DNA of 64,000 nucleotides from Epiperipatus broadwayi (Eukaryota; Onychophora; Udeonychophora; Euonychophora; Peripatidae), in the NCBI GenBank assembly GCA_028023455.1, contig JAQFVV010006197.1:20517254-20581253 (forward strand), given 5' to 3'. Below are positions 1-12,669 of this stretch, piece after piece. The first letter of the stretch is position 1; every line of letters begins with the position of its first letter. The position numbers were made by a program, and so were the translations under genes. The notes under the pieces are model-generated. The model saw nothing but the letters and a program-made list of their open reading frames with translations, did no database searches and was not told where the DNA came from.

Positions 1-102
1 TTTTTATGTTAGTACAGTAAGTTACAATTTTATTTGTTAATTATAAAATTAATTTCAATTTTAAGCTTTATCATGCTAACATATTTTTATGTTAGTTTAG
101 TA

Positions 103-1390
103 TATCAGGACAAGCCCAGCACTTTATCTAATGTATAACTATTAAGTAGACATTCTGAAATTTTCAGACATCCATATGTCTTCCAATCCAGCTATCTAAC
201 TTAAATAGCCATATGGGACTGAACTAGGTTCAGATACCCCATATATTAATAGCTTTAGCAATATAACATCGCCAAAGCCATTATAGCAAAAAATAAAAAT
301 ACAAAAAAAAATCAAGTCATATGTCACATTACCTAATTAAATAAGCTTGTGTTTACAAATGTTATATATAGAGCTCATAAAACAAACTCTTGACAAGCTT
401 TGTAGAATACCCCCAACCTCAGACCGGTTTCTCCTACTGGCATCCTCAGTGAAGTGCTAGGATAATCATTAGATTAAAAATACCAGGACAAGCTCAGCAC
501 TTTATCTAATGTATAAACTATTAAGTAGATACTCTGAAATTTTCAGACATCCATAGATAATCCAGCTATCTAACTTAAATAACCATATGGGACTGAACTA
601 AGTTCAGATACACCATATATTAATAGCTTTATTCATATAAAATCACCAAAGCCATCATAGCAAAAAATAAAATTACAAAAAAAAGTCACGTCAGATGTCA
701 CATGACCTAATTAAATAAGCCTGTGTTTACAAATGTTATATATAGAGCTCACAAAACAAACTCTTAACAAGCTTTCTAGAATACCCCCAACTTCAGACCA
801 GTTTCCGCTACTGGGCTTGTCCTGGTATTTTTAATCTAATGATTGAATATCCTAGCACTTCACTGTGGATTCCAGTAGCAGAAACCAGTCTGAGGTTGGG
901 GGTGTTCTACAAAGTTTGTTAACAGTTTGTTTTGCAAACTCTATATATAACATTTGTAAATACAAGCTTATTAAATTATGTCATATGATATCTGACTTGG
1001 ATTTTTTTTTTGTAATTTTATTTTTTGCTATGATGGCTTTGGCAATTTTATATTGCTAAAGCTATTAATATAGGGTGTACCTGAACTTAGTTCAGTTCCA
1101 TATAGCTATTTAAGTTAGATAGCTGGATAGGAAGACTTATGGATATCTAAAAATTTCAGAGGGTCTACTTAATAGTTATGCATTATATAAAGTGCTGAGC
1201 TTGTCCTGGCATTTTTAATCTAATGATTGAATATCCTAGCACTTCACTGAGGACACCAGTAGCAGAAATCGCTCTGACGTTGGGGGTATTCTACAAAGCT
1301 TGTTAAGAGTTTGTTTTGTGAGCTCTATATACACAAGCTTATTAAATTTGGTCATGTGACATCTGACTTGATTTTATTTTTTTTCTTGTA
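103..1390. repeat. ~380-bp repeat in two direct plus two inverted copies
   Basis: Unit 1 (about 103-480) and unit 2 (481-814) are direct copies starting near CAGGACAAGC. From about 815 the same unit is read in reverse complement: unit 3 to about 1204, unit 4 truncated near 1390. Each unit holds a short ACTGAACTNAGTTCAG palindrome, a CATATATTAATAGC block and a CCCCCAAC block. The orientation switch near 814 removes about 45 bp from the end of unit 2. The whole block could fold into a long hairpin. A 64-codon reading frame at 865-1059 lies wholly inside unit 3 and has no sign of being a gene. The family is not recognised; it could be a satellite or a foldback element. Confidence 0.85.
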
Positions 1391-2440
1391 AATGTTTTAT
1401 GTTGGTTTAATAATTTATTTTGCTGGTGTATATTCATTAAGTACTTGCACATTAATTTTTGATAAAATTTGAAATTTTTTATGTGAACTGTGTAAAATAT
1501 CTGGAATTACTTTAATAGGTACTATTAAAAAATGTCAACGGTTTATTGCTTGGTTATGTCAGAAATTGCTTGATGATTCACCTAGTGTGGAAAAAAATTC
1601 TATAACATTTAATAAAATGGTACCTAATAATTTTTTTAATGTGATGACAAAAAAAGTATAAATTTTATTTGTTTGCCTTTTAAATTGTCTTCTTACAAGG
1701 CTTTTTTTTTTTAAAAAATTATAATTTATTTAGAAATAAAAAATAGCAAGCAGGAAGAGCATTACTTTAAATAATTTGCTGAGTAGTATAAAAGAGAAAT
1801 TTGATAAAAATACCATTCCTGAAATAGTCTATATTATTCCTTGTTTTAATAAAAAAAATTATATATATAGATCAAAGTAGTATGTGTTTAAATAAAAAAA
1901 TAAAAATGCATAAAAACAGAGAAAAAAATTTTTTTAGTTCTGTATATATCCAATACAAGCTATAAAATTATGCTTTAACAGGCTACGATTGTTTTCTTTG
2001 AAAAGAATGAAAAAAAAAAGATAAATTAAAGAACTCCTATTATTAAAATTTTGGTAATCATTTAACAGTCACTTAGGATACTTATTGATACTTGGAGAGC
2101 TATCTGACAACAGCTGAAAATAGGCAATAAATGGTGCAAGGGAAAGAAATGTGTGCTATGCAAATAAAATTAAATAAAATATGTTATGTACACTTTCTTC
2201 ACAAATATTACAATTGACAAATATTTAAAAAAATTAGAAATTTAATTAAGTAAACAAGAAGAAAAACAAAAATATGAATTTATCTGTACAACTAATTTTT
2301 TAAAAATAAAATAAAGGTTACATATAAATAAAACGAAAAAAAATATGAATTTAGGTATACAAAGTAATTAAAGAAACAACAACAAAGAGTATGAAATAAA
2401 TTGTACAAAAGTATATTTTAATAAATAAAAAATTACAGGT
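1391..2440. other. AT-rich sequence without recognisable feature
   Basis: A/T homopolymer-rich sequence with stops in all frames. I see no coding signal, repeat family member or RNA gene. Confidence 0.6.
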
Positions 2441-2543
2441 GTCTTGCATTGGTGGTCGAGAGGTCAGCGCGACTGCCTTACAAGCAGTTGCCCGGGTTGC
2501 GGGTTCACGTCACGGCTGATGCTATGACACTTGAAAAAAAAAA
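2441..2543 (+). mobile_element. tRNA-derived SINE (SINE1, copy 1)
   Basis: A GC-rich ~90-nt block in AT-rich surroundings. It has an A-box-like GGTGGTCGAGAGGTCAGCG at 2451-2469 and a B-box-like GGGTTCACGTC at about 2501-2511, the layout of an internal RNA polymerase III promoter of tRNA type. It ends in an A run at 2534-2543. It is flanked by near-identical direct repeats, ATTACAGGT (2432-2440) and GTTACAGGT (2544-2552), which fit a target-site duplication made by LINE-type retrotransposition. The head is Leu/Ser-tRNA-like but the full cloverleaf is not conserved, so a functional tRNA gene is unlikely. A reverse-strand relative lies at 53592-53680. Confidence 0.85.
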
Positions 2544-2552
2544 GTTACAGGT

Positions 2553-3309
<757 letters not shown>

Positions 3310-3419
3310 TTTATTTAATTGGGTTTTCTTAAAGAATCTCCCTTTTTAGGGTGTAAAGAAGAAGGATTTATATTTATTTAAAGGAAGAATTTGCTTCACT
3401 TTTTTTTTAGATAATTTTT

Positions 3420-3670
3420 TTTTATTTTAAATTAGTTTTGAATGTGAGGGGGAGGGGGGTAGTTCCTTGTAATATTAGATTGAATGGGAAGGATATTGAG
3501 AGGGGTTGAATTATTTTTTGTTCATTTTTTTTTTTTTGGGGGTGGGGGGGGGGGGTTTTTTTAAAGAAAATTTTTGGAGATTAAAACCACAAAGCGTGTG
3601 AGGGTTTTTGGTAAAAACCCTGAAGGAGGGAGGCACCATTTACTCCTTGGGGGGGTGCCCCTTTAGTATC
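3420..3670. other. G-rich homopolymeric stretch, probably low-quality sequence
   Basis: Runs of G (around 3538-3556 and 3651-3657) alternate with T runs and are unlike the surrounding base composition. The C-rich mirror of this texture occurs at 63341-63720. I infer poor base calling, although a real G-rich strand cannot be excluded. Confidence 0.55.
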
Positions 3671-5160
3671 ATTTGTGAAAAAATAGACATTTTATTTTTA
3701 TTTAATTGTGTTTACAAAGCATATATTACTTTTTTAATTTTCTTTTGTAAATAAAAAAAAAAAACATATTTAAACTACTTATATTATTTATCACTTGATA
3801 TTTTCATTAGTGATCAGATGGCTTTTCTAACTGTCGATAATTGTCCTTAGATGTCTACTAAATGATTACCAAAATTATATTATACTGAAGCTATTACTTT
3901 ATTAAAAAATTTATTGGATATTAGAAATAACTGGAAAGTAATTAAGAATTATGGCAAATTTATTTACTATATATATTATCTTGTGTTTCTTTGCACTTGA
4001 CAAGTCTGCCTTGACAATGAAACCAGTTAGTTGTGAAATTTTACCTTCTAAATTCTGGCTAGTTTTCTTAATTCTGAATTTGATGTCAGGTGCTTGATTT
4101 AAGACATATATTATGAATATATATATACAACTACAAATTAAATTAAATAAAACAAAAAATTTAATATTTCATCATTATTCTCATACATATTATTATATAA
4201 AAATATAAAATTTTATTATTACTTACCATATAAATGTTTTCATACAATTTGTATATTTAAATTAATATATTTATTTTTATTTAAATATATAAATAAAAAT
4301 AAACATGATTCCATAAAAAAAACATTTACTGGTAATATAAATTATAGGTTGTGCATATTCTATTTGTAAAACCCCTGAAGATTACTTATATATAAAGAAG
4401 AGGTGGTGGTCATGTGATGTTTATTGGTTTATTAACTCCAAATGTGATAATAAATAAACAAAAACTACAAAAACACCAAATTTTAATATATATAAATTTT
4501 AAAAACAGAAGTTAAAAGTGCATTTTCAGAATTAAAATTATAGTGAAACCACAAATTATGCTGTATCCAACTACATGATTTTAATTATATGCTATCCAAA
4601 GAAAAATGTCAAGAAACAAATGAAAATGTAAATAAATAAACAAAAAACCCATTAAAATCTGGCAATTTTATGATACTTGGCAACCATTTTTCCTTCTCTA
4701 AATACCTTATATGTTAATAAAAATTTCCCAGTTTACATTGAAAGCATATACCTTTTATTCTTCTGTTATTAAATTTTCCAAATTTGATGTGCTGTATTTT
4801 GTGTAAAAAAATATTTTCTGAACATAATGCTAAAAGCTTACAAAATTTTAGAACATATTAAAAATTTAAATTATTTTAAAAACATGAATATAATTAGAGA
4901 TCCTAATTCCTTGTTAACAAGATCACTATTCCTTTTCTATAAGAGAGAAAAGTTACTGAAAAAAAAAAAAATATTGCCTAGAATGTATTTAATAACTACA
5001 AAAGTCAGGCATTTTACTATTAACTTTATTGCAAAAATAAAAATACAGTATTTAGTTTTTTTTCTTTCTTATTCTTATTGCTTCAGTGAATGCATGAGTA
5101 AACACACAGTAAAATATATGTAAAAGTACCCCCTCAATTTATTATTAATTACAATATTAT
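3671..5160. other. AT-rich DNA with an FB1 tail fragment near 4400
   Basis: Mostly featureless AT-rich sequence. At about 4394-4432 there is a block ending in GGTCATGTGATGTTTATTGG, the same tail that follows FB1 repeats at 5687-5709, 33070-33086 and 35071-35085. A 98-codon frame at 4827-5123 is rich in Lys, Asn and Phe and matches nothing I know; I treat it as chance. Confidence 0.5.
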
Positions 5161-5709
5161 TAAAACAGGCAAAACTCACCATGCTTATTGCCACACACAG
5201 CAAGCTAGAGTAATCAATGGATGCTAGAAGGTTTGTGCATAAAATTCCCATCTAGTGCCTACTCATCCAATATCCCCAGACTACTTTCTGGCTTGTGGCC
5301 TTCATCTTGAGAAGCCTTGGATATGAGAGCACTGCACTTAGATCTTAGGATCTAAGGCAACCCACTAGCAGCCACTTCTTATCTCCACTTAACTACAAAA
5401 CTATGAGTCTTAAATTGGAAACAACTTAATATTTTCAATCCAATCCAAGCTCATCAGCTTATATAGTCACATAGGTTTGAACCCAGTGCTCTCAGATCCA
5501 AGACTCCTCACTGAGAAAGGCAACGGGCCAGAAATTAGTCTGGGGATATTGGATGAGTAGGCACTAGATGGGGATTTTATGCACAAGCCTTTTGCATCCA
5601 TTGATTGCTCTAGCTTTCTGTGTGTGGCAATACGTATGGTGAGTTTTGCCTGTTTTAACAACAGTTATAAGCAAGCAGAGGAAATGGTGATCATGTGATG
5701 TTTATTGGC
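5161..5709 (+). repeat. FB1 palindromic element, near-complete copy
   Basis: The left end (TAAAACAGGCAAAACTCACC at 5161-5180) is mirrored by GTGAGTTTTGCCTGTTTTAA (5639-5658). The arms also mirror a block reading TAATCAATGGATGC, then CATAAAATTCCC, then CCAATATCCCCAGACTA. The middle holds the AGATCTTAGGATCT palindrome. A one-sided tail, GGTGATCATGTGATGTTTATTGG, follows to 5709. No protein is encoded; the 64-codon reverse frame at 5467-5661 lies in one arm. It could be a foldback transposon or a non-autonomous retroelement. The 12-bp target duplication of the copy at 38743 bears on this. Confidence 0.85.
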
Positions 5710-7490
5710 TTAAAAACAATATTATTATTTTTAAAATTTTGTTTGTACTATATAATCTTAATTTAAATTACCACTATACACATAAAAAAACATCTATGTT
5801 ACATATATGTGCAAGTTGATAAATATTTACACTTTTTTTTTTCCAAAAAAAAAGATTTTTATTAGGCAAAAATTTTATATAAATTTGGAAAAAATTGATT
5901 TACAATTCAATTAGATATTATAAGGTATATCATAAAACAAGAAGTAAATAAAAAGGTGGGTATATTTTGTAAATACACAATCAAGGCATACAAAAGTAAA
6001 AAATAAAAAACAGAGGGGGGAAAAACTGTCTACTTATAATTCAGTTCAATGATACACATTCTATTCTCACAGTTTATCCACATAATGTGAGCTATTACAT
6101 ACTATATACATTGAACACAAGGGGGGGCACAAAATAAAATATAGCATAGTTCACAGCTTCACTATATTATATTAAATCATTCATTCTTCAAAAGACATTT
6201 CCCACATCCAGTCGAATCTCACTAAATATTATCAATGTTAAATTGCATATAGATAAAAAATGAAATTCCATCTATGCATAATTTAATCTTTGGCTGGAAC
6301 TGAATGGGTATGGAAAACATGGTTTGGAGATGAGGACTTAATTATATAATAGCCAGTTTAGTTATTGGCATATCTGGTTTATTACATACATACATATTTC
6401 TAATATGCTTGGAAAAATTTTTGTGTATATACATATGCACTGATAATCTTAAATCTAAACATTCCTGGTAAAAAACCACGCTTTTCTTAGTTCAAATGGA
6501 CTTAACTGTTTAAAATGCAAATCATTAAAACCTTTTTGTGGTTTAGAGAAAATGTTTTTGAAACCCCCAAGAAACATATTTTTTAATCCAAATTGTAGAT
6601 CCTAGACAACCATCTTGTTAATTAAGAATATTTAAGAACTACTTTGCACTACTTAGCTATCAGTATTTAATAAATAGACAGTCAACTTTAGGCCTGTTAC
6701 TCAATTATATTAATAATGTTAATCCACATAATAGCTCTATTACTCTTTCTATTTTCAGAATAATGTGGTCAGGACCCAATGCCTTTTTATTTGATAATAA
6801 AAATGTGTTTAAAAAACAATTAAGTTTGTTTATTATATATAACCACTTAAATTCCTATCCTGAAAAATCTTCCTACATTTTTTATAATTGTAGAATTCTT
6901 TCCATCACTCCTTCATTTTTCAATTTCTATATACCATAATTATATGTTTTGTGTTTGTTTCACCTAGTCTATAAACTACATCCTATGACGTTCATCATCT
7001 CTATCAAAAGTCAGATATCTTAACTTAAGAATAACTGCCATTGAAAACTAATAGTCTGTAGATATTTTAGAATGTTTTTAATTAAGTGAAAAAAAAAAAA
7101 CATTAAAGTCTTGCAAAGTTTTATTCCCCCCCCCCCCCCAGCAAACAACAAATAAAATCCAAATTAAAAATAAAAATGCCCAAGTGTAATTTAGTTTTTC
7201 ATTAAAAATATATTTTAATAAAATATTCTTTTTACTTTTAAGGCAATACTGAAACTGTTTCTAATAAAATTTATAAAGCCATAAATTTTAAAATATTTTT
7301 ATTTATTTATAAGTTAAGTCACATGGGATTCTACATATGTCAGTCAAAAAAAAATGTTTTAACTCAATTTAAATTATTCAAAGTTTCAAACAAAATAATC
7401 TTAATATTATAACAAGTTCCAGGATTAATATATATATATACATTATGGAATCTACTTAAAATATTTTTCTTAGAAGCATAAGCCATGCAA
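5710..7490. other. AT-rich DNA without recognised genes
   Basis: No coding similarity seen. It contains a G run at about 6121-6127 and a C run at 7126-7139. The rest is low-complexity A/T sequence. Confidence 0.55.
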
Positions 7491-7494
7491 ATTA

Positions 7495-7990
7495 TCATTT
7501 CAATCATTACTGATCTGCTATAGGATGAAAGTTTCTTCAAGTTTAATCCAGTTTTTCTGATCTACAACTTCTACTCACCACACCAATAAACATCTTTATT
7601 TCATCTATCTTTATCATATGTGATGTCTTTACAAGTCTTTTAGGAATTTCTTGGGTTCCAATTTAAGAATTTAATTTTCTATCTGTTTTCATACCCTCTA
7701 GCAATTTGTCCGCCCTAATCTTTCATTTCAATATTAGTGATACATTATTCTTGATCTCTTCTTATTACTGCTAACATTTATCTTTCTAAACGTGATTGTA
7801 ATGGTCTAAAATCTCTAATGTTCATCTAATAACACATCTATTAAACATTTTTTCAAATACTTAAATCCTAGTTTAATTCTGTGATTAATTTCATCTGTTA
7901 TGTTGTCAAAGCATTTATAGTTATTAACTTTTTCTAATTCATGACTAGCAATCTTTTTTTTCTTTTGACAAAATACATTGAACATTACTT
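7495..7990 (-). mobile_element. RTE-like LINE 3' fragment (copy 2)
   Basis: The + strand text parallels 9005-9480 of the longer RTE copy: a GGTTCCAA/TTGGAATTC-like block, an AGCAATNTGTCC block, then CTCTTCTTATTACT followed by CTAACAT. In the minus orientation this is the region after the RT palm in RTE elements. Reading frames are destroyed by stops and indels. The similarity is by eye and divergence is high, so this is an old, 5'-truncated insertion. Confidence 0.6.
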
Positions 7991-8282
7991 TAGTTTTTTA
8001 ATTTTTATTTTTTGTCCATTATTTGTAATAACAGCCACATTCCAGTAACAGAGACAATATTAATTGTTATAATGTAGCTTGATTAAAAACAATATTATAC
8101 CAATATAACGATATCATAATAAAATGTAATACCAGAATGGCTGGACAAAGAGTTAACGGTGAATAAATGAAAGATATGAAAGAGAAAAACTTGATGCTGG
8201 CTAAATAAATAGAATTATTGTATTTTTTTCTTTTATTTGGGGCCCAAATGCCATTTGAATTCCTGAATAACTAACGAAATAG

Positions 8283-8600
8283 CAAATAAAATATATAAGC
8301 TACTGAGCTTAGATTGAAAATATTTTTGTGTTTTCAATTTCATTCTCATAGTTTTATAGTTAAATAGAGATAAAAGGTGGTTGCTGGAGGGTTGCATTAG
8401 ATCCTAAGATCTAGGTGCAGTGCTCTCAGATCCAAAGCTCCTCACTGATGAAGGCCACAAGCCAGAAACTAGTCTGGGGATATTGGATGAGTAGGCATTA
8501 GATAGGGATTTTATGCACAAGCCTTCTGCCATCCATTGATTACTCTGGTTGGCACAGGGTGGCACTACTATATAGAGCTTTGCCTTGTTTAAAATAGCAA
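8283..8600 (+). repeat. FB1 element, right half only
   Basis: It runs from the central AT-rich part through CCTAAGATCTAGGTGCAGTG (8404-8423) and CAGAAACTAGTCTGGGGATA to TTTGCCTTGTTTAAA near 8592. It matches the right arm of the copy at 5161-5709 and the one at 44411-45020. The left arm is missing, so this copy cannot fold on itself. A 78-codon reverse frame here (8404-8640) is only the antisense of the repeat. Confidence 0.8.
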
Positions 8601-8869
8601 ATAAGTAACAACAGCCTTTATTCTTCCTCCCCACTACCACACATTAAAATATTCAATAATATCTATATTTATATGTGATTACTCATTATTTCATTGAGAG
8701 GGAAGAAATGCAAGTTAACTAAAATGGAAAGAAATTATAATAAATCCTAAGAATTCTTAATTAATTACACAATTACAATGTTATAAGCTCAAAGAGATAT
8801 TTTTTTTCTTTAATATAAAAGAAAATCTACGACAATCCTTTATAATTTAAATTGTCTCTTCACAAGTTA

Positions 8870-11690
8870 ATGCCATTGTAAATCAGACTCAAGAGTCAAA
8901 ATTCTGTAGGTCACAGCACAACTCTGTCACTTTCAGTGCTCCAACTTCACATGATGTTCTCATTTACTTATAGTTATCATCATTTTCAAACATTATCAAT
9001 CGACTATGGCTGAAGGTCTCTCCAAGTTTAATCCACCCAGCATACTTTTATTTAATCCATCTATATCACATGTGGCCTTTTTTTAAGTCTTTTATAATCT
9101 CTTGGAATTCAGTGAAACATTTCAATCAAACATCTATTATCATCTCTTTTAGCAATATGTCCAGCTCAACTCTGCTTCAGTCTCTTAACTATTTGAATGA
9201 TGTTACTAATATCAGTTTGTTCTCTCACTCATCTCTTCTTATTACTCCTAACATATTTCTCTCTATACTTCATTGAGTGATCTAAAGTCTGTATACCTCT
9301 TCTGATAAATTTTCAAGTCTCATATCCATATATAAGTAAGTACTGGTAATATACATTTGTTAAAAACTTTCCTTTTCAAACACTTCAGCATATTTTCTTT
9401 TAATTCTAAGTTTTTTCTACCAAAAGTACTCTAATCAACTTTTAATTCTATGATTAATTTCATCCATTATGTTTCCATCTCAGGTATTTGCAAGTCTACA
9501 TCATCATTATCAATCTTTATATATATATATATTTTAAATCCATTGAACATTACTTTAATCTTTTTAGCATTTTCCTTTAGTTCTACATTCTTACTTTCAT
9601 CTAACTCTTCAACATTTCCTGAAGCTCTGAAGCATTCTTTGCAAAAACAATTACATCGTCTGTTAAATCTAAATTAATTACTTAATCTCCACTTACGTTT
9701 AATCCACAAAATGCTTCTTGTAAAATTGCTGTAAAAAGATTTGGAGATATGGACTCACTCTGTCATACAACCTTCTTAATGTTAATCTCCTTATCATTAT
9801 GTAATCGAATCATTGCTGTGCCATTTTTATAAATATTTTTCAGAATATGACAATATCCTGGGCCTATATTTTGATGATCCAATGCCTTAATCACTGAAGA
9901 AAAACTTATAGCATTAAATGTGTTGTATAATCTACAAATCCAAAGCATAATGGAAACTTATATTCACTGCTTCTTTCTATAACTTCTCTCAATTTGGATA
10001 TGATCTACTGCACTAAAACTACTTTTAAATTCAGCTTGATCTTTTGATTGGTTAAAATCCAAAATTTTCTGTAGATAAGTTAGGACTGTAATTTCTAATA
10101 CCTTTTTGTCACTCTTTTCTTCTAGTCATTTAGTATACTTTTATCATTTGGTATATAATTTTTCAAAAATGTTTCTATTTTTTCACCTGCTCCTTTTATG
10201 GTATCAATTATAATTCTATCAGTGGGTTTTTTCTTTTTTTCTTAGATTTAATTGCAGGTCACATTTCTTCATTTAAAATGCTGGAAAATCCAGAACTTAT
10301 AATATTATTAGGGGATACTTTGGGGTTTTTTTTCCCTTTATTACTATTGATGAAGTTCTCTATCAATACCAAGCTATTGTTTACACTTCTGGGAATTTGA
10401 TTCTCTTCTACAGCTTTCCTTGCTAATTCACAATTATATTTTCGTATATTGTTATTAACTCTTTTTCATAATCACTTTACAAAATTCTAGATATTTAATC
10501 CTTCTTAATATATCATTTTTATATATTTTCATATTCCTTCTTCTTTGTTATAAATTATCCTGTTGCAGCAAAACAAAATTATTGTTCAATTGCTGCTTTT
10601 TTGCACCACCTATCTTTGTTGCAATTTGTAAAAATGTATTGGTCATCTTCCTGTTGATTTTGTTCAAATCTAAACCATCCTCAAAATCTATTAATATTGA
10701 AAACAATTTACAAGTTCTAATTTGAATCCAATGGAATGACTCTGAAGATTACTTTAAATTCAATGGAATGTCTATGAAAATTAGAAATATCGTCAATTGT
10801 AAATACTGTTTTTCTTAATAATTTTTGTCTCTCTAGTTCTGCATTAACAGGTATGCTGTTACCTCTCACTAATTGATGATCACTTCCTATGTTGAATTTA
10901 TTAAGAACATTACAATCTTGAAATATATATTTTCTGTTAGTCAAAATATAATATAATTCTACTGTACTTTCATTTGAATGCTTCCATGTTCATTTCCATA
11001 TAGCATTTTCCTCAAAGAAAGAATCATAAATATGTCCATTGTCATTTCTATCAGTAAAACCAAATGTATCCACAGCATTTTCATCTTTCAATTATTTATC
11101 AATTCTAACATTAAAGCTTCCCATAATTTAAAAATTTTGTTTGGACTGATCAAAAACCTTTTGTATACCCATACAAAAATCCTCAATGAGAACTTGTTGA
11201 GGCATAAATCTGAATTATTTAAATTTGCTATCTACCATTAAGTTAAATAACTAATCTTGTTACTTTTTTTGATACATCACCAATCTCCACAATGTTGTTT
11301 TTCCACTTTTTATTTGTAATGAATCCTACTCCACTTGTATTTCCAATGTTTGTGCCTTTATAATACAGTAATGTCCACTTTTTAAATCAATTGTCTTTTC
11401 AACTTTTCTTAACTTCACAAAAATCCATTAATTTCTTATTTAATATTTAACAGTTCTTCAATTTCTTGCAATCTTTCTGAAGTTGAAAGTGATCTGCAGT
11501 TGTAAGTACCTAAAAAAAAAAGGTCATCAACAAATGACAGTCTACTTCCTAAATCAGAAAATTCTTAGTACTCTCCATTTTCGATCACTAACTGCTTTCT
11601 TGGATGGCCACTTTACAGATCCTGGGAATAAAGGCCATGATTCATTTATTTACATATTAAAAATATATAGTTACAATAAAACGTGACTAT
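8870..11690 (-). pseudogene. RTE-like LINE: endonuclease, RT and C-terminal domain, heavily mutated
   Basis: Read on the minus strand, the order is that of an RTE-clade LINE. The APE-type endonuclease spans about 11690-10900, with GSFNVRIDK in place of GDFN, followed by a degraded stretch and then the conserved TNRK and GSDH (10876-10887) blocks. The RT follows: EALDHQNIGPGY-like and NGTAMIRLH blocks at 9763-9948, then LTDDVIVFA at 9640-9670, where the first residue of the usual (A)DD motif is Thr. The C-terminal region has LPVLTYG-like (about 9322-9353), MLGVIRRDE, and AGHIAKRDDNR (about 9133-9168). These blocks are typical of RTE/BovB-type proteins (family knowledge). Stops and frameshifts are frequent, so it is inactive. 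Small isolated frames at 9763-9948 and 10717-10944 are pieces of it. Confidence 0.85.
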
Positions 11691-11699
11691 TATAAAGAT

Positions 11700-12660
11700 T
11701 TGGAAAAATTATATTATTTTCATTACTAATTAAATAATGATAAAATATTTTCTATAGAAATTAAAATTTTTCTGTAAATAACTTACTATGCATTCCACAC
11801 ATACAAAAATTAAAATTATGAATGACAAAGAAAATTTAATGTGTTTCAAAGATATTTATATCTGTGATAATTGATTTTTTAAACAAAATGAATAGATGGT
11901 GAACAAAAAAAAGGCAAATATTATTACTAATAAATATTAAGTATATAAAATATTTTCACAATGGAGTGGAAGTAAAAAATAAGTACAACTTGAAAGTAAA
12001 ATACAAATTTATTGGCCAATGATTCAAAACTTGTTATTCTATAAAATTATTTCTGACTATAGTTAAAGATAAATCATGATGTAATTTAATATTAAAAAAT
12101 TTGGTATACAGCAAATAAATCTTTGTAATATAGATTATTTTCAATAATAAAAAGTATAAACTTATTTTTTGATATATAAAATAAAAAACATTGTTATAAA
12201 AAAAAATGTTAAAAAATGTACTGAATTAAATACAATCCTTAAAGATTGCACCTGAGTTATATTTCCCATTACTAACACCTTCATTATAAAAAATATACTA
12301 AAAAAAAATAGATTCTACATATCAATTTACTAATTATTTTATAATTTTAAATGGTCAATCTTTTTTTTTCTTCTTCCTAATTTTCTCTTACCTTGCAATA
12401 TATTCTCATAATACCTGTAGCTCAGATATATGTGTCTAACCCAATACTCTCTTTCATAACTTTCTTAAATAATCTCTTTACATTTATTTCTTTTAATGGT
12501 TCAACATTGCTAATAATATTCTGTTATCACAACTTTTCCGTATTTCTCTAAATTATAACAAATAATATAAATCATATATAACAGCTAATATAAATATATA
12601 TTAATCATACATAAAAAGCTATTTTTGGCACATGGTTTAATGTCCTTGTCAAATATTAAT
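11700..12660. other. AT-rich DNA without recognised genes
   Basis: Low-complexity A/T sequence. It separates the RTE remnant from the LINE-A 3' end. No RNA gene or coding similarity is seen. Confidence 0.55.
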
Positions 12661-12669
12661 TATTTATTT

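Noticed and set aside
865-1059. 64-codon frame
   Set aside because: It lies inside one unit of the 380-bp repeat and is not conserved in the other units.
2441-2543. tRNA gene
   Set aside because: A and B boxes are present, but no full cloverleaf forms, and the A tail and target duplication show a SINE.
5467-5661. 64-codon reverse frame, with a similar one at 8404-8640
   Set aside because: The two look like related proteins only because both are antisense translations of FB1 copies.
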